DNA of 64,000 bases from Brenneria roseae subsp. roseae (GCF_003115845.1 NZ_KZ819026.1:1-64000); one strand, 5' to 3'. Positions 29,893 through 40,494 are shown, counted from the stretch's first letter. Notes: generated by a model not told the origin, from the letters alone. Made by a program: numbers and translations.

Positions 29893-31698
29893 ATGCGTAC
29901 TGAATATTGCGGGCAGTTGAATTCGTCCCATGTGGGCCAGGAAGTGACATTGTGCGGTTGGGTTAACCGTCGCCGCGATCTGGGTGGTTTGATTTTTATT
30001 GATATGCGCGATCGCGAAGGACTGGTTCAGGTGTTCTTTGACCCGGACCGTCAGGACGCATTTAAACTGGCATCTGAATTACGCAACGAATTCTGCATTC
30101 AACTTACCGGTATGGTGCGTGCCCGCCCGGAAAGTCAGATCAACAAAGAGATGGCCACGGGTGAAGTCGAAATTTTTGCCAGCGATCTGACCATCATTAA
30201 CCGCTCTGAGGCGTTGCCGCTGGACTCCAACCAGACGAACACGGAAGAAGCGCGTCTCAAATACCGCTACCTGGATTTGCGTCGTCCTGAAATGGCGCAG
30301 CGTCTGAAAACCCGCGCCCGTATTACCAGCTTTGTCCGTCGTTTCATGGACGATCACGGTTTTCTGGATATCGAAACCCCGATGCTGACCAAAGCAACCC
30401 CGGAAGGCGCGCGTGACTATCTGGTGCCAAGCCGGGTGCACAAAGGCAAATTCTATGCGCTGCCGCAGTCGCCGCAGTTGTTCAAGCAGCTGCTGATGAT
30501 GTCCGGCTTCGATCGCTACTATCAGATCGTCAAATGCTTCCGTGATGAAGATTTGCGTGCCGACCGCCAACCGGAGTTCACTCAGATCGATGTGGAAACC
30601 TCGTTCATGACCGCGCCACAAGTGCGTGAAGTGATGGAAAAGCTGGTGCGCGCGCTGTGGCTGGATGTGAAAGGCGTGGATCTGGGCGATTTCCCGGTCA
30701 TGACTTTTGCTGAAGCGACGCGTCGCTTCGGTTCCGATAAGCCGGATCTGCGTAACCCGCTGGAACTGGTGGATGTGGCCGATCTGGTCAAAGATGTTGA
30801 ATTTAAAGTGTTCTCTGGCCCGGCAAATGATGCCAAAGGCCGTGTCGCCGTCATCCGTGTACCGGGCGGTGCGCAACTAAGCCGTAAGCAAATCGATGAG
30901 TACGGTAAATTTGTTGAAATCTACGGCGCGAAAGGTTTGGCCTACATCAAGGTCAACGAGCGTGCCAAAGGTCTGGAAGGCGTACAGAGTCCGGTTGCCA
31001 AATTCCTGAGTGAAGAGGTGCTGACCGCATTGCTGGAACGTACCGCCGCCGCTGATGGCGATATTCTGTTCTTTGGGGCCGATAACGCAAAAGTCGTGAC
31101 CGATGCGCTGGGCGCGCTGCGTCTTAAACTGGGACGCGATCGGGGTCTGACCAACGACGGAAGCTGGGAACCGCTATGGGTTATCGACTTCCCGATGTTT
31201 GAAGAAGATGAAGAGGGCGGTCTGGCGGCGATGCACCATCCGTTCACCGCACCGCGTGACATGTCGCCGGCTGAACTGGCCGCCAGCCCGATATCGGCGA
31301 TCGCCAATGCGTACGATATGGTGATTAACGGCTATGAAGTCGGCGGCGGTTCCGTTCGTATTCATAACGGTGAAATGCAGCAAACGGTATTTGGCATTCT
31401 GGGCATCAATGAACACGAGCAGCGTGAGAAATTCGGCTTCCTGCTGGATGCGCTGAAGTTTGGCACGCCGCCGCATGCCGGCCTGGCATTTGGTCTGGAC
31501 CGTCTGGTGATGTTGTTGACCGGAACGGATAACATCCGCGACGTTATCGCCTTCCCGAAAACGACGGCGGCGGCCTGTCTGATGACGGAAGCGCCGAACT
31601 TTGCCAATCCGATCGCGCTGGATGAATTATCCATCGCTGTCGTCGGTAAAGGAAAAATTGCGCAGGACGCTCAGGATAGACGGTCAGAGAACGAATAA
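29893..31698 (+). CDS. aspS: Aspartyl-tRNA synthetase
   Basis: The 601-residue class IIb synthetase charges tRNA-Asp. It has the N-terminal OB anticodon domain (residues ~15-105), motif 2 in [20 protein letters not shown], the bacterial GAD insertion (~290-420) and motif 3 in [15 protein letters not shown]. It is about 11 residues longer than the E. coli enzyme (590), mainly at the C-terminal tail. AAGGA lies 9 bases before the ATG. Only one base separates its stop from nudB, so the two are coupled. Confidence 0.97.
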   Translation: MRTEYCGQLNSSHVGQEVTLCGWVNRRRDLGGLIFIDMRDREGLVQVFFDPDRQDAFKLASELRNEFCIQLTGMVRARPESQINKEMATGEVEIFASDLTIINRSEALPLDSNQTNTEEARLKYRYLDLRRPEMAQRLKTRARITSFVRRFMDDHGFLDIETPMLTKATPEGARDYLVPSRVHKGKFYALPQSPQLFKQLLMMSGFDRYYQIVKCFRDEDLRADRQPEFTQIDVETSFMTAPQVREVMEKLVRALWLDVKGVDLGDFPVMTFAEATRRFGSDKPDLRNPLELVDVADLVKDVEFKVFSGPANDAKGRVAVIRVPGGAQLSRKQIDEYGKFVEIYGAKGLAYIKVNERAKGLEGVQSPVAKFLSEEVLTALLERTAAADGDILFFGADNAKVVTDALGALRLKLGRDRGLTNDGSWEPLWVIDFPMFEEDEEGGLAAMHHPFTAPRDMSPAELAASPISAIANAYDMVINGYEVGGGSVRIHNGEMQQTVFGILGINEHEQREKFGFLLDALKFGTPPHAGLAFGLDRLVMLLTGTDNIRDVIAFPKTTAAACLMTEAPNFANPIALDELSIAVVGKGKIAQDAQDRRSENE

Positions 31699-31699
31699 T

Positions 31700-32143
31700 A
31701 TGGCATACAAGCGGCCCGTTTCGGTTCTGGTGGTGATTTATGCCCGTGATACCGGGCGGGTGCTGATGTTGCAACGGCGTGATGATCCTGACTTCTGGCA
31801 GTCGGTTACCGGCAGCATAGAAGAAGGTGAAAGTGCGTCGTTTGCCGCACGGCGTGAGGTTAAAGAAGAAGTTAATATTGATGTATCCGCTGAGGCGTTA
31901 TCACTCTTTGACTGTCAACGCTGTATTGAGTTTGAGCTATTTGCTCATTTGAGACGTCGCTATGCACCGGGAGTGACGCACAATACGGAACATTGGTTCT
32001 GTCTGGCGTTGCCCGAAGAACGCGAGGTGGCCATTACTGAGCATCTCGCTTACCAGTGGCTGGATGCGCCCCGCGCGGCGCAGTTGACCAAGTCATGGAG
32101 TAACCGGCAGGCGATTGAGGAATTTGTTATTTATCCGGCCTAG
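31700..32143 (+). CDS. nudB: Dihydroneopterin triphosphate pyrophosphatase NudB
   Basis: The 147-residue Nudix hydrolase matches E. coli NudB (150), which removes pyrophosphate from dihydroneopterin triphosphate in folate synthesis. The Nudix box is GSIEEGESASFAARREVKEE, in the usual G-x5-E-x7-REVxEE form. The ATG at 31700, one base after the aspS stop, gives the family start MAYKRPVSVLVVIYA; the frame remains open inside aspS. It precedes yebC by 24 bases. Confidence 0.96.
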   Translation: MAYKRPVSVLVVIYARDTGRVLMLQRRDDPDFWQSVTGSIEEGESASFAARREVKEEVNIDVSAEALSLFDCQRCIEFELFAHLRRRYAPGVTHNTEHWFCLALPEEREVAITEHLAYQWLDAPRAAQLTKSWSNRQAIEEFVIYPA

Positions 32144-32167
32144 AACAGGCTTTTTTCGGAGATTTTT

Positions 32168-32911
32168 ATGGCAGGTCATAGTAAGTGGGCCAACACAAAG
32201 CATCGTAAAGCAGCACAAGACGCCAAGCGCGGTAAGATCTTCACCAAGATCATCCGTGAATTGGTCACCGCGGCCCGACTGGGCGGCGGCGATCCGGGGT
32301 CAAACCCGCGTCTGCGAGCGGCGATCGATAAGGCTCTGTCCAACAACATGACGCGCGACACCCTGAACCGTGCCATTGCCCGCGGTGTGGGCGGTGACGA
32401 AGACAGCAACATGGAAACCATCATTTACGAAGGTTACGGCCCTGGCGGCACGGCGGTCATGGTGGAATGTCTGAGTGACAACCGTAACCGTACCGTTTCC
32501 GAGGTGCGTCACGCATTTACCAAATGCGGCGGTAACCTGGGAACCGATGGTTCTGTTGCCTACCTGTTCACCAAAAAAGGCGTGATCGCTTACGCACCGG
32601 GCCTGGATGAAGACACGGTAATGGATGCGGCGCTGGAAGCGGGCGCAGATGACGTCGTGACTTATGATGACGGCGCGATCGATGTTTTCACTCCGTGGGA
32701 AACCTTCGGTGAAGTGAAGGACGCACTGGATGCGGCCGGTCTGGTGGCGGAATCCGCAGAAGTTTCCATGATACCGTCCACCAAGGCAGACATGGATGCA
32801 GACACCGCACCGAAACTGATGCGCCTTATCGACATGTTGGAAGACTGTGATGATGTACAGGAGGTTTACCACAACGGTGAGATCTCCGACGAGGTGGCGG
32901 AGCTGCTGTAA
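32168..32911 (+). CDS. yebC: YebC/TACO1-family protein
   Basis: The 247-residue protein starts with the family hallmark [20 protein letters not shown] and continues [20 protein letters not shown]. YebC proteins were long annotated as transcription regulators; recent work on family members links them to relief of ribosome stalling. Length matches E. coli (246). It is part of the nudB-yebC-ruvC run, each gene in the same direction. Cytoplasmic. Confidence 0.95.
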   Translation: MAGHSKWANTKHRKAAQDAKRGKIFTKIIRELVTAARLGGGDPGSNPRLRAAIDKALSNNMTRDTLNRAIARGVGGDEDSNMETIIYEGYGPGGTAVMVECLSDNRNRTVSEVRHAFTKCGGNLGTDGSVAYLFTKKGVIAYAPGLDEDTVMDAALEAGADDVVTYDDGAIDVFTPWETFGEVKDALDAAGLVAESAEVSMIPSTKADMDADTAPKLMRLIDMLEDCDDVQEVYHNGEISDEVAELL

Positions 32912-32974
32912 TGGCAGTCCGATAATGCAGGGGAAACCACGCCATACTGACAAACGAACCGGTGGAGCGGTGCG

Positions 32975-33496
32975 ATGACAATTATTCTGGGCATCGACCC
33001 CGGTTCGCGTGTCACAGGTTACGGCATTATCCGCCAGCAGGGTCGTCAACTGACCTACCTGGGCAGCGGATGTATCCGAACCGTAGTGGATGATATGCCG
33101 ACGCGGCTTAAGCTGATCTACGCCGGCGTGAGTGAAATTATCACGCAATTTCGCCCAGACTGTCTGGCCATTGAACAGGTGTTTATGGCGAAGAACCCCG
33201 ATTCGGCGTTAAAGTTGGGGCAGGCGCGCGGCGCGGCGATTGTCGCGGCCGTGAACCAGGACTTACCGGTTTCGGAATATGCTGCCCGACTGGTGAAACA
33301 AACGGTTGTTGGTACGGGGGCGGCAGATAAAAAGCAGGTGCAGCATATGGTGCGCTCGCTGCTGAAACTATCCGCCAGTCCGCAGGCCGATGCGGCCGAC
33401 GCGCTGGCAATCGCCATCACTCACTGTCACTTCAGCCAAAACCTGATTCGTACCGCGACCGGGAAAATCAATCCGTTAGCGGGGCGGTTACGCTGA
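32975..33496 (+). CDS. ruvC: Holliday junction resolvase RuvC
   Basis: The 173-residue endonuclease resolves Holliday junctions together with RuvAB. The catalytic acids are visible as D8 ([12 protein letters not shown]), E67 ([15 protein letters not shown]), D139 and D142 ([13 protein letters not shown]). Length equals E. coli. It is followed by a hairpin that coincides with the LexA site for ruvAB, so ruvC and ruvAB are separate units as in E. coli. Confidence 0.97.
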   Translation: MTIILGIDPGSRVTGYGIIRQQGRQLTYLGSGCIRTVVDDMPTRLKLIYAGVSEIITQFRPDCLAIEQVFMAKNPDSALKLGQARGAAIVAAVNQDLPVSEYAARLVKQTVVGTGAADKKQVQHMVRSLLKLSASPQADAADALAIAITHCHFSQNLIRTATGKINPLAGRLR

Positions 33497-33503
33497 AGTA
33501 TGA

Positions 33504-33523
33504 GGCTGGATATTCATCCAGCC
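33504..33523 (+). promoter_or_regulatory. LexA (SOS) box of ruvAB, overlapping ruvC terminator
   Basis: GGCTGGATATTCATCCAGCC contains CTGG-N8-CCAG (33506-33521), nearly identical to the SOS box I recall for E. coli ruvA. It is followed by TTTTTT to 33529, so the same inverted repeat can fold as the intrinsic terminator of ruvC. It lies 60 bases before ruvA. LexA control of ruvAB is established in E. coli. Confidence 0.85.
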
Positions 33524-33582
33524 TTTTTTATGCTATAAGCTATACCCTATTCTTTACTGATAAACGTAAAAGGAAGATCAAC

Positions 33583-34203
33583 GTGATAGGTCGTCTCAGA
33601 GGCATTATTCTGGAAAAACAACCGCCGCAGGTGCTGATTGAAGCCAACGGCGTTGGCTATGAAGTCCACATGCCGATGACTTGCTTTTACGAACTCCCTG
33701 ATTTGGCGCAGGAAGCGGTGATTTTTACCCACTTTGTGGTGCGTGAGGATGCGCAACTCCTGTTCGGTTTCAATGATAAACAGGAAAGAGCGCTGTTCCG
33801 CGAACTGATCAAAGTGAACGGCGTGGGGCCGAAACTGGCGCTGGCGATTCTTTCCGGCATGTCTGCCACGCAATTTGTCAGTGCGGTCGAACGGGAAGAG
33901 ATTGGCGCACTGGTGAAATTGCCCGGCGTGGGTAAGAAAACCGCCGAGCGGCTGGTGGTTGAAATGAAAGATCGTTTCAAAGGCTTAAGCGGCGATCTGT
34001 TTAACCCGGTTGGCGACGTTCCGCCGGCGGCCTCGCCGTCCGCTGTTGATAAAAACGCATCCGATCCTGAAGTTGAGGCGGCCTCCGCGCTGATTGCGCT
34101 GGGCTATAGACCGCAGGAAGCGAGCCGGTTGATTGCAAAAGTTGCCCATCCGGATTCAGACTGCGAAACCCTGATCAGAGACGCGTTGCGCGCTGCGCTG
34201 TGA
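33583..34203 (+). CDS. ruvA: Holliday junction branch migration protein RuvA
   Basis: The 206-residue protein binds four-way junctions as a tetramer and loads RuvB. It starts with GTG at 33583 (AAGGA upstream), giving [20 protein letters not shown]. The helix-hairpin-helix pair is around [16 protein letters not shown] and [16 protein letters not shown], and the C-terminal RuvB-contacting domain is at [19 protein letters not shown]. coli RuvA has 203 residues. ruvB follows after 7 bases. Confidence 0.97.
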   Translation: MIGRLRGIILEKQPPQVLIEANGVGYEVHMPMTCFYELPDLAQEAVIFTHFVVREDAQLLFGFNDKQERALFRELIKVNGVGPKLALAILSGMSATQFVSAVEREEIGALVKLPGVGKKTAERLVVEMKDRFKGLSGDLFNPVGDVPPAASPSAVDKNASDPEVEAASALIALGYRPQEASRLIAKVAHPDSDCETLIRDALRAAL

Positions 34204-34210
34204 GGTATTC

Positions 34211-35215
34211 ATGATTGAAGCTGATCGTTTGATTTCCGCAGAAGCGATTCCTGAAGAGGAAATCATAGACCGCGCCATCCGTCCGAAACTGTTGACGGAA
34301 TATGTAGGTCAACCTCAGGTTTGTGAGCAAATGGAGATTTTCATTCAGGCCGCTCGCAAACGCGGCGATGCGCTGGATCATCTGCTGATTTTTGGTCCTC
34401 CGGGTTTGGGGAAAACCACGTTGGCTAATATCGTCGCCAACGAAATGGGCGTCAATCTGCGTACAACATCCGGGCCGGTATTGGAAAAAGCCGGAGATCT
34501 GGCGGCGTTGCTGACCAATCTCGAACCCCATGACGTGTTGTTTATTGATGAAATTCATCGTTTGTCGCCGGTAGTGGAAGAGATTTTGTATCCGGCGATG
34601 GAAGATTATCAGTTGGATATCATGATTGGCGAAGGGCCAGCCGCGCGTTCCATCAAACTGGACCTGCCGCCGTTTACGCTCATCGGTGCGACTACCCGGG
34701 CCGGTTCACTGACATCCCCGCTGCGTGATCGCTTTGGCATTGTTCAGCGCCTTGAGTTTTATAAGGTTGCGGATTTACAGCACATTGTCAGCCGTAGTGC
34801 GCAATGTCTGGGGCTGGATCTGACGCATGACGGTGCGCTGGAAGTGGCGCGTCGATCGCGTGGCACGCCGCGAATTGCTAACCGGCTGCTGCGCCGGGTG
34901 CGGGATTTTTCAGAAGTCAAATCCGAAGGGGCGATCACCGCCGAGGTCGCGACTCAGGCGCTGGATATGCTGGCAGTGGACACCGAAGGATTCGATTATA
35001 TGGATCGGAAACTGCTGCTGGCGATTATCGAGAAATTTACGGGCGGCCCGGTTGGGCTGGATAATCTGGCGGCGGCGATCGGCGAAGAGCGGGAAACGAT
35101 TGAAGATGTGCTGGAGCCCTTTCTGATTCAGCAAGGTTTTATTCAGCGCACGCCACGCGGACGAATGGCCACTCAGCATGCGTATCGTCATTTCGGTCTG
35201 ATACGCGAGGAGTAA
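34211..35215 (+). CDS. ruvB: Holliday junction branch migration ATPase RuvB
   Basis: The 334-residue AAA+ motor drives branch migration with RuvA. Walker A is GPPGLGKTT, Walker B LFIDEIHR, and [18 protein letters not shown] carries sensor 1 and the arginine finger region. The C-terminal winged helix ends [14 protein letters not shown]. It is the second gene of the SOS-regulated ruvAB operon. Confidence 0.97.
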   Translation: MIEADRLISAEAIPEEEIIDRAIRPKLLTEYVGQPQVCEQMEIFIQAARKRGDALDHLLIFGPPGLGKTTLANIVANEMGVNLRTTSGPVLEKAGDLAALLTNLEPHDVLFIDEIHRLSPVVEEILYPAMEDYQLDIMIGEGPAARSIKLDLPPFTLIGATTRAGSLTSPLRDRFGIVQRLEFYKVADLQHIVSRSAQCLGLDLTHDGALEVARRSRGTPRIANRLLRRVRDFSEVKSEGAITAEVATQALDMLAVDTEGFDYMDRKLLLAIIEKFTGGPVGLDNLAAAIGEERETIEDVLEPFLIQQGFIQRTPRGRMATQHAYRHFGLIREE

Positions 35216-35242
35216 ATCCCCGCGTGATGCATTCCTTTTATG

Positions 35243-35268
35243 ACCAGCCTGGCTTGAGTCAGGCTGGT
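35243..35268. terminator. Terminator between ruvB and znuB
   Basis: ACCAGCCTG and CAGGCTGGT form a 9-bp stem with an 8-base loop, followed on the plus strand by TGTTTCTT. The right arm overlaps the znuB stop codon, so the two convergent genes share it. Confidence 0.7.
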
Positions 35269-36044
35269 TGTTTCTTGATTAAACTGGCAACAAACAGCAG
35301 CGATGCGCAAAGTACCACGGATGGGCCGGCGGGAGTGTTGTAACCAGCAGAGAACGCCAGTCCTCCCGTAATCGCAATCGCCCCCGCAATAATCGCCAAA
35401 CCTGCCATTTGCTCCGGCGTTTTCGCAAAACGTCGTGCACTAGCCGCAGGAATAATCAACAGCGATGTGATGATCAGCGCGCCGACAAACTTCATGGCGA
35501 TACCAATGGTCAACGCCGTGACCAGCATCAGAATCAGTTTGGTTCGCTGAAGTTTCACGCCATCGACATGCGCCAGCTCAGGGCTGATTGTCATAGAGAG
35601 CAGGGCGCGCCATTGCCATATCATCACCGTCAACACCACCGCCACGCCGCAGCCGATAATCCAGAGATCGTCTGATGTTACCGAGAGTAAATCGCCAAAC
35701 AGATAAGCCATCAGATCAACGCGGACATTGTCCATCAGGCTGACGACGACCAGCCCCAGTGACAGCGCACTGTGCGCCATAATGCCCAGTATGGTATCAA
35801 TCGCCAAATACGGACGACGCTCCAGCCATACCAGCCCTAACGCCAACGCCAGCGTAACGGCAATGACCGCGTAAAAGAGATGAATATCCAGCAGCAGGCC
35901 GAAAGCCACCCCCAGTAATGACGCATGGGCCAGCGTATCGCCAAAATAGGACATTCGTCGCCAGACAACAAATGAGCCAAGCGGGCCAGCCGCCACGGCC
36001 AGAAAAATCCCTGCCAGCCAACCGGGTAGAAGCAGTTCAATCAT
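35259..36044 (-). CDS. znuB: Zinc ABC transporter permease ZnuB
   Basis: The 261-residue ABC-3 family permease has seven to eight membrane helices and the same length as E. coli ZnuB. It forms the inner-membrane channel of the high-affinity ZnuABC zinc importer. ATG at 36044 overlaps the end of znuC by 8 bases, so the two are coupled. Expected control: Zur repressor at the shared znuA/znuC region. Confidence 0.96.
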   Translation of the reverse strand: MIELLLPGWLAGIFLAVAAGPLGSFVVWRRMSYFGDTLAHASLLGVAFGLLLDIHLFYAVIAVTLALALGLVWLERRPYLAIDTILGIMAHSALSLGLVVVSLMDNVRVDLMAYLFGDLLSVTSDDLWIIGCGVAVVLTVMIWQWRALLSMTISPELAHVDGVKLQRTKLILMLVTALTIGIAMKFVGALIITSLLIIPAASARRFAKTPEQMAGLAIIAGAIAITGGLAFSAGYNTPAGPSVVLCASLLFVASLIKKQPA

Positions 36045-36798
36045 TGACCACGCCTCCCTGTCTTTTCAGAACAATGCGGCCATGCAAGTCATGACGGTGA
36101 TTATGGTGATGACGATAAATCGCCAACTGCTCGGCGCCGCGATGACCAAACATGGCTAAAAATTCGGGATGTAAAGAGACCACTTCCGGGGTGCCTGAGC
36201 AACAGATGTGTTGATTGAGACACAGCACTTCATCGGTTTTCGCCATCACCAGATGGAGATCGTGCGAAACCATCAGCACGCCGCAATTGAATTCCTGCCG
36301 TAGCTGGTTGATTAAATCGTAAAGGGCAAGCTGACCATTCACATCCACACCCTGTGTCGGTTCATCCAACACCAAAAGCTGGGGCCGGTTCAGCAACGCC
36401 CGGGCCAGCAGTACGCGCTGTGTTTCGCCGCCCGATAGTTTTTGCATCGGTTGTTCCAACAGGTGAGCTGCCTGTACACGTTTGAGCGCGGGCAGGATAT
36501 CCTGCTGTTTCACCCCGGGACGCAGGCGCATAAAACGGCTGACGGTTAACGGCAGCGTGGCATCGAGGTGCAGTTTCTGCGGAACGTAACCGATACGTAA
36601 CCCCGGGGTTTGTTGCAGGGTGCCGGAAGTTGGGGTCAGTAATCCCAGAACGACTCTGACCAGCGTCGATTTCCCCGCGCCGTTCGGCCCCAGAAGCGTA
36701 AGAATTCGTCCCGCATGTAAAGACAACGAGATATCTGACAGCACTTTCCGGCTGCCAAATGTAACGGAAATATTATTGAGTGATACCAAAGTGGACAT
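36037..36798 (-). CDS. znuC: Zinc ABC transporter ATPase ZnuC
   Basis: The 253-residue ATPase powers ZnuB. Walker A is [12 protein letters not shown], the signature motif [15 protein letters not shown], and Walker [13 protein letters not shown]. The histidine-rich tail ([12 protein letters not shown]) is typical of ZnuC and may sense or buffer zinc. It is divergent from znuA over a 76-base region with a Zur site. Confidence 0.97.
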   Translation of the reverse strand: MSTLVSLNNISVTFGSRKVLSDISLSLHAGRILTLLGPNGAGKSTLVRVVLGLLTPTSGTLQQTPGLRIGYVPQKLHLDATLPLTVSRFMRLRPGVKQQDILPALKRVQAAHLLEQPMQKLSGGETQRVLLARALLNRPQLLVLDEPTQGVDVNGQLALYDLINQLRQEFNCGVLMVSHDLHLVMAKTDEVLCLNQHICCSGTPEVVSLHPEFLAMFGHRGAEQLAIYRHHHNHRHDLHGRIVLKRQGGVVND

Positions 36799-36825
36799 AT
36801 AATTCGATTTGCACAGACTCTGTAA

Positions 36826-36840
36826 TGTTATAATATAACA
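36826..36840. promoter_or_regulatory. Zur operator between znuC and znuA
   Basis: TGTTATAATATAACA is a perfect 15-bp palindrome centred in the 76-base divergent promoter region. It fits the enterobacterial Zur site core (TGTTATANTATAACA) known at E. coli znuA/znuC, so one operator can repress both directions when zinc is plentiful. Confidence 0.9.
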
Positions 36841-36874
36841 AACTACACGTTAAAAATCGATGAGATAGCCTTCA

Positions 36875-37924
36875 ATGCAAAAGCGTATTCAGCAAAATAA
36901 ATGGTTAAAAAGTGTGTTTGTTGCCAGCGCCCTGATAACGGCGGGGGCTTCGATTAATGCCGCTTCCGCTGCTGTGGTGACTTCAATCCGTCCGTTGGGA
37001 TTCATTACTTCGGCGATAGCGGAAGGCGTGATCCCAACAGAAGTATTGCTGCCTGATGGCGCGTCGCCCCACGATTATGCCTTGCGCCCGTCTGATGTCC
37101 AGCAATTACAGTCTGCCGATCTGGTTATTTGGGTTGGTCCGGAACTGGAAGCCTTTTTAGGGAAACCGCTGTCACAGATTCCGGCAGCAAAACAGATTAC
37201 ACTGGCGAACTTGCCCGCCATCAAGGCCGAACTGGTAAAAGAATCGGCTCATCAACATGAACACGATCACAGCGGTGAGACGGATCATGGCGCTCAGCAT
37301 GGCGACGAAATCCACGATACCCACGCCGATGAGGATCACGATCATCATCATGCGGCGACTGAGGCAGGGCATGACGAAGAGGACGATGGACACCATCATG
37401 GCGAGTACAATATGCACATTTGGCTCTCACCGGAGATGTCAAAACAAGCGGCAATTGCAATTCATGCAAAATTATTGGAACTTATGCCTCAAAATAAAGA
37501 CAAACTAGACGCGAATCTGCTTTATTTCACGGATAAAATCGCGCAGACAGATGAAAAAGTTGCTAAGATGCTAGCGCCTGTGCAGGGTAAGGGATATTTC
37601 GTGTTTCATGATGCCTATGGCTACTTTGAGAAACACTACGGTCTAAGTCCATTAGGGTATTTTACGATTAATCCCGCGATTCAACCTGGTGCACAGCGCT
37701 TACATCAAATTCGAACACAGTTGGTTGAGCGTAAAGCCGTATGTGTTTTCGCTGAACCGCAATTCAGGCCAGCCGTTATTAATGCTGTTGCCAAGGGAAC
37801 TGACGTGCGCTCGGGCGTGCTGGATCCGTTGGGAAGCAATATCAAACTGGGTAGAGATAGCTATGCGGATTTCTTGTTGCAGCTATCAAACCAGTATCGG
37901 AGCTGTCTGGAGGAAAAATCATGA
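36875..37924 (+). CDS. znuA: Periplasmic zinc-binding protein ZnuA
   Basis: The 349-residue protein captures zinc in the periplasm for ZnuBC. It has a Sec signal peptide (cleavage near residues 31-34, NAASAA) and the cluster A-I fold. The histidine/aspartate-rich loop at residues ~126-180 holds about 16 histidines and is clearly longer than in E. coli (310 residues in total). Zinc ligands of the folded site are expected at H67 (GASPHDY), NMHIWLSP and VFHDAYGYF. mepM follows 12 bases downstream, so read-through is possible. Confidence 0.96.
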   Translation: MQKRIQQNKWLKSVFVASALITAGASINAASAAVVTSIRPLGFITSAIAEGVIPTEVLLPDGASPHDYALRPSDVQQLQSADLVIWVGPELEAFLGKPLSQIPAAKQITLANLPAIKAELVKESAHQHEHDHSGETDHGAQHGDEIHDTHADEDHDHHHAATEAGHDEEDDGHHHGEYNMHIWLSPEMSKQAAIAIHAKLLELMPQNKDKLDANLLYFTDKIAQTDEKVAKMLAPVQGKGYFVFHDAYGYFEKHYGLSPLGYFTINPAIQPGAQRLHQIRTQLVERKAVCVFAEPQFRPAVINAVAKGTDVRSGVLDPLGSNIKLGRDSYADFLLQLSNQYRSCLEEKS

Positions 37925-37936
37925 GGATGCGAATAA

Positions 37937-39259
37937 GTGCAGCAGATAGTCCGAACTATCGCTCTGGCGTATAACAGCTTACCAAGACCCCATCGCGTCA
38001 TGCTGGGGTCGCTTACCGTTATGACATTGGCCGTTGCTGTTTGGCGGCCTTTTGTTTATCCCCCCGTTAATGATGCCCCGGTCGTTGTGAAAGATATCGC
38101 GTTGGAAGCCAACCAGCTGCGCACGCTGACCCCGGAAGCGAGCGAACCGATCGACCAGCCCGTACCGGATGATGAAATTCCGCAGGATGAACTGGATGAC
38201 AAAGTCTCCGAAGAAAGCGGCGTGCACGAATATGTCGTATCCATGGGCGATACGCTGAGCAGTATTCTTACGCAGTACGGCATTGATATTGCCGATATCA
38301 CGCAGCTTGCAGAGCAAAATAAAGATCTGCGTAATCTGAAGATTGGACAGCAAATCTCCTGGGGGCTGGGTGAAAATGGCGAACTACAGAGTTTGACATG
38401 GCAAATGTCCCGCCGCGAAACCCGCATCTATGAACGTGTCGGTTCTGATTTCAAAGAAAGAATCGAGATGTTGAAAGGAGAGTGGCGTAACACCGTCCTG
38501 AATGGTCGTCTGAACGGTAGTTTTGTCAATAGTGCTAAAAATGCCGGTTTGACCAACAGTGAAATCAGCGCAGTGATCAAAGCACTGCAATGGCAGTTGG
38601 ATTTCCGTAAATTACGCAAAGACGACACGTTCTCTGTGCTGATGTCCCGTGAAATGCTGGATGGCAAGAGTGAGCAAAGCGAGCTGTTGGGCGTGCGCCT
38701 GAATACCGGCGGAAAAGATTATTACGCCATACGCGCGGAAGACGGCAAATTCTACGATCGTGAAGGCTCTGGTTTGACGCGCGGATTCTTGCGTTTCCCG
38801 ACGATGAAACAGTTCCGTATTTCTTCCAACTTCAATCCTCGTCGTCTTAACCCGGTTACCGGACGCATTGCCCCGCATAAAGGTGTCGATTTCGCGATGC
38901 CGGTTGGTTCGCCGGTGCTGGCGGTAGGCGATGGTGAGGTTGTGATCGCCAAACGCAGTGGGGCGGCAGGTAACTACGTCGCCATTCGTCATGGTCGTCA
39001 GTACACCACGCGCTACATGCACCTGAACCGTATCCTGGTGAAACCGGGACAGAAAGTGAAACGTGGCGATCGCATCGGTTTGTCTGGTAACACCGGTCGT
39101 TCTACCGGCCCGCATTTGCACTATGAATTCTGGATCAACCAGCAGGCGGTCAACCCGCTAACGGCCAAGTTGCCGCGTTCTGAAGGGCTGGAAGGTAAAG
39201 AGCGCCGCGATTACCTGGCTCAGGTAAAAGAAGTGGTTCCACAACTCGCGTTTGACTGA
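37937..39259 (+). CDS. mepM: Murein DD-endopeptidase MepM
   Basis: The 440-residue (same as E. coli) M23-family enzyme cuts 4-3 crosslinks to allow peptidoglycan growth. It has one N-terminal membrane helix (~21-38), a LysM domain (~97-145) and a C-terminal LytM/M23 domain with H314 and D318 (HKGVDFAMP) and H393/H395 (GPHLHYEFW). The start is GTG at 37937 with AGGA upstream, giving the family N-terminus MQQIVRTIALAYN. Periplasmic, anchored in the inner membrane. Confidence 0.96.
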   Translation: MQQIVRTIALAYNSLPRPHRVMLGSLTVMTLAVAVWRPFVYPPVNDAPVVVKDIALEANQLRTLTPEASEPIDQPVPDDEIPQDELDDKVSEESGVHEYVVSMGDTLSSILTQYGIDIADITQLAEQNKDLRNLKIGQQISWGLGENGELQSLTWQMSRRETRIYERVGSDFKERIEMLKGEWRNTVLNGRLNGSFVNSAKNAGLTNSEISAVIKALQWQLDFRKLRKDDTFSVLMSREMLDGKSEQSELLGVRLNTGGKDYYAIRAEDGKFYDREGSGLTRGFLRFPTMKQFRISSNFNPRRLNPVTGRIAPHKGVDFAMPVGSPVLAVGDGEVVIAKRSGAAGNYVAIRHGRQYTTRYMHLNRILVKPGQKVKRGDRIGLSGNTGRSTGPHLHYEFWINQQAVNPLTAKLPRSEGLEGKERRDYLAQVKEVVPQLAFD

Positions 39260-39310
39260 TTCTGTGTGGCGTTTTTTCTGCCGGGAGCTTGCTGCCGGCA
39301 TTTTCATTTA

Positions 39311-39401
39311 TATCCCCGTCATACTTCAGGTTGCAGGCGCGTTGGCTTTGTTACCCGGCCCATTGGGGCCGCCTTCCTGCACTCGAATTATTTAGGATAT
39401 A
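39311..39401. repeat. Dispersed palindromic repeat (~91 bp), copy 2
   Basis: The left end TATCCCCGTCATACTTCAGG continues with TTGCAGGCGCGTTGGCTTTG as in copy 1, and the right end is CTCGAATTATTTAGGATATA. The centre is shorter than in copy 1 at 17412-17535, as if by internal deletion. It lies in the 243-bp mepM-lpxM gap, about 100 bases before the lpxM start, and is likely transcribed in the leader. Confidence 0.75.
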
Positions 39402-39502
39402 GGTTTCTGATTTTTGATTGTGCCTTTATGATGGCGGCGGCTAATGGCGAAGCCGTCATGGGCAATGATCATTATCTTGTGATTTATTTGAAGAGTTTAT
39501 GC

Positions 39503-40474
39503 ATGGAAAACGAGAAAAAAACGAGCGCTGAGTTTGTTCCTCAGTTCCAACGGGCCTTTTACCACCCGCGTTATTGGGGCGTCTGGCTGGGGGTTGGTGC
39601 GATGGCGCTTGCTGCTTATGTTCCTGCTCGTTTAAGAAACCCGGTATTGGGGGGAGTGGGACGCTTTGTTGGCCGTTTGTCGAAAGGCGCTCGTCGCCGT
39701 GCCCGAATCAATCTGCTGTACTGCATGCCGGAGCTGACTGAAGAACAGCGTGAAACCATTATCGATAATATGTTCGCGACGGCGCCTCAGTCGATGATCA
39801 TGATGGTGGAAGTCGGTATCCGCAACCCCAAAAATGTCGAAAAGTATGTTCGCTGGCATGGTGAAGACATACTGAATAAATTGAAGGAACAGCAGCGAAA
39901 TGTGATCTTTCTGGTGCCGCATGGTTGGGGCGTAGACATTCCCGCCATGTTGATGACATCACGCGGGCAGCGTATGGCCGCCATGTTCCACAACCAGAAA
40001 AATGCTTTGATAGATTACTGGTGGAATCGGCTGCGACGCCGCTTCGGTGGCCGTATCCACGCGCGTAATGATGGTATCAAACCGTTTATCAGCTCGGTGC
40101 GTAGCGGATGTTGGGGATATTACCTGCCGGACCAGGATCATGGTCCGGAGCATAGCGAATTTGTTGATTTTTTTGCTACTTACAAGGCTACACTGCCTGC
40201 GGTGGGGCGTTTAATGAAAGTCTGCCGCGCCGATATCGTTCCGCTGTTTCCTGTGTATAACGCCAAAGAGTGCTGTCTGGATGTCTTTATCCGTCCGCCG
40301 ATGGATGATTTGGTGGATGCCGACGATAAGTATATTGCTCGTCGTATGAATGAAGAGGTGGAAATTCTTGTCAGACCGAATCCAGAGCAATATACGTGGA
40401 TTCTGAAACTGCTGAAAACCCGTAAACCGGGAGAGATTGAGCCCTACTGCCGCGACGATCTGTATCGAGACTAA
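39503..40474 (+). CDS. lpxM: Lipid A myristoyltransferase LpxM (MsbB)
   Basis: The 323-residue enzyme (same as E. coli) adds the last secondary acyl chain to Kdo2-lipid A. The HX4D motif is in LVPHGWGVDIPAML; YYLPDQDHGPEHSEFVDFF, NDGIKPFISSVR and the C-terminal TWILKLLKTRKPGEI are diagnostic of LpxM. The ATG at 39503 gives MENEKKTSAEFVPQFQ as in the family; the frame is open back to mepM but that part includes the dispersed repeat. Inner membrane. Confidence 0.96.
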   Translation: MENEKKTSAEFVPQFQRAFYHPRYWGVWLGVGAMALAAYVPARLRNPVLGGVGRFVGRLSKGARRRARINLLYCMPELTEEQRETIIDNMFATAPQSMIMMVEVGIRNPKNVEKYVRWHGEDILNKLKEQQRNVIFLVPHGWGVDIPAMLMTSRGQRMAAMFHNQKNALIDYWWNRLRRRFGGRIHARNDGIKPFISSVRSGCWGYYLPDQDHGPEHSEFVDFFATYKATLPAVGRLMKVCRADIVPLFPVYNAKECCLDVFIRPPMDDLVDADDKYIARRMNEEVEILVRPNPEQYTWILKLLKTRKPGEIEPYCRDDLYRD

Positions 40475-40494
40475 GTCAAATAGACAGGCTCGTT

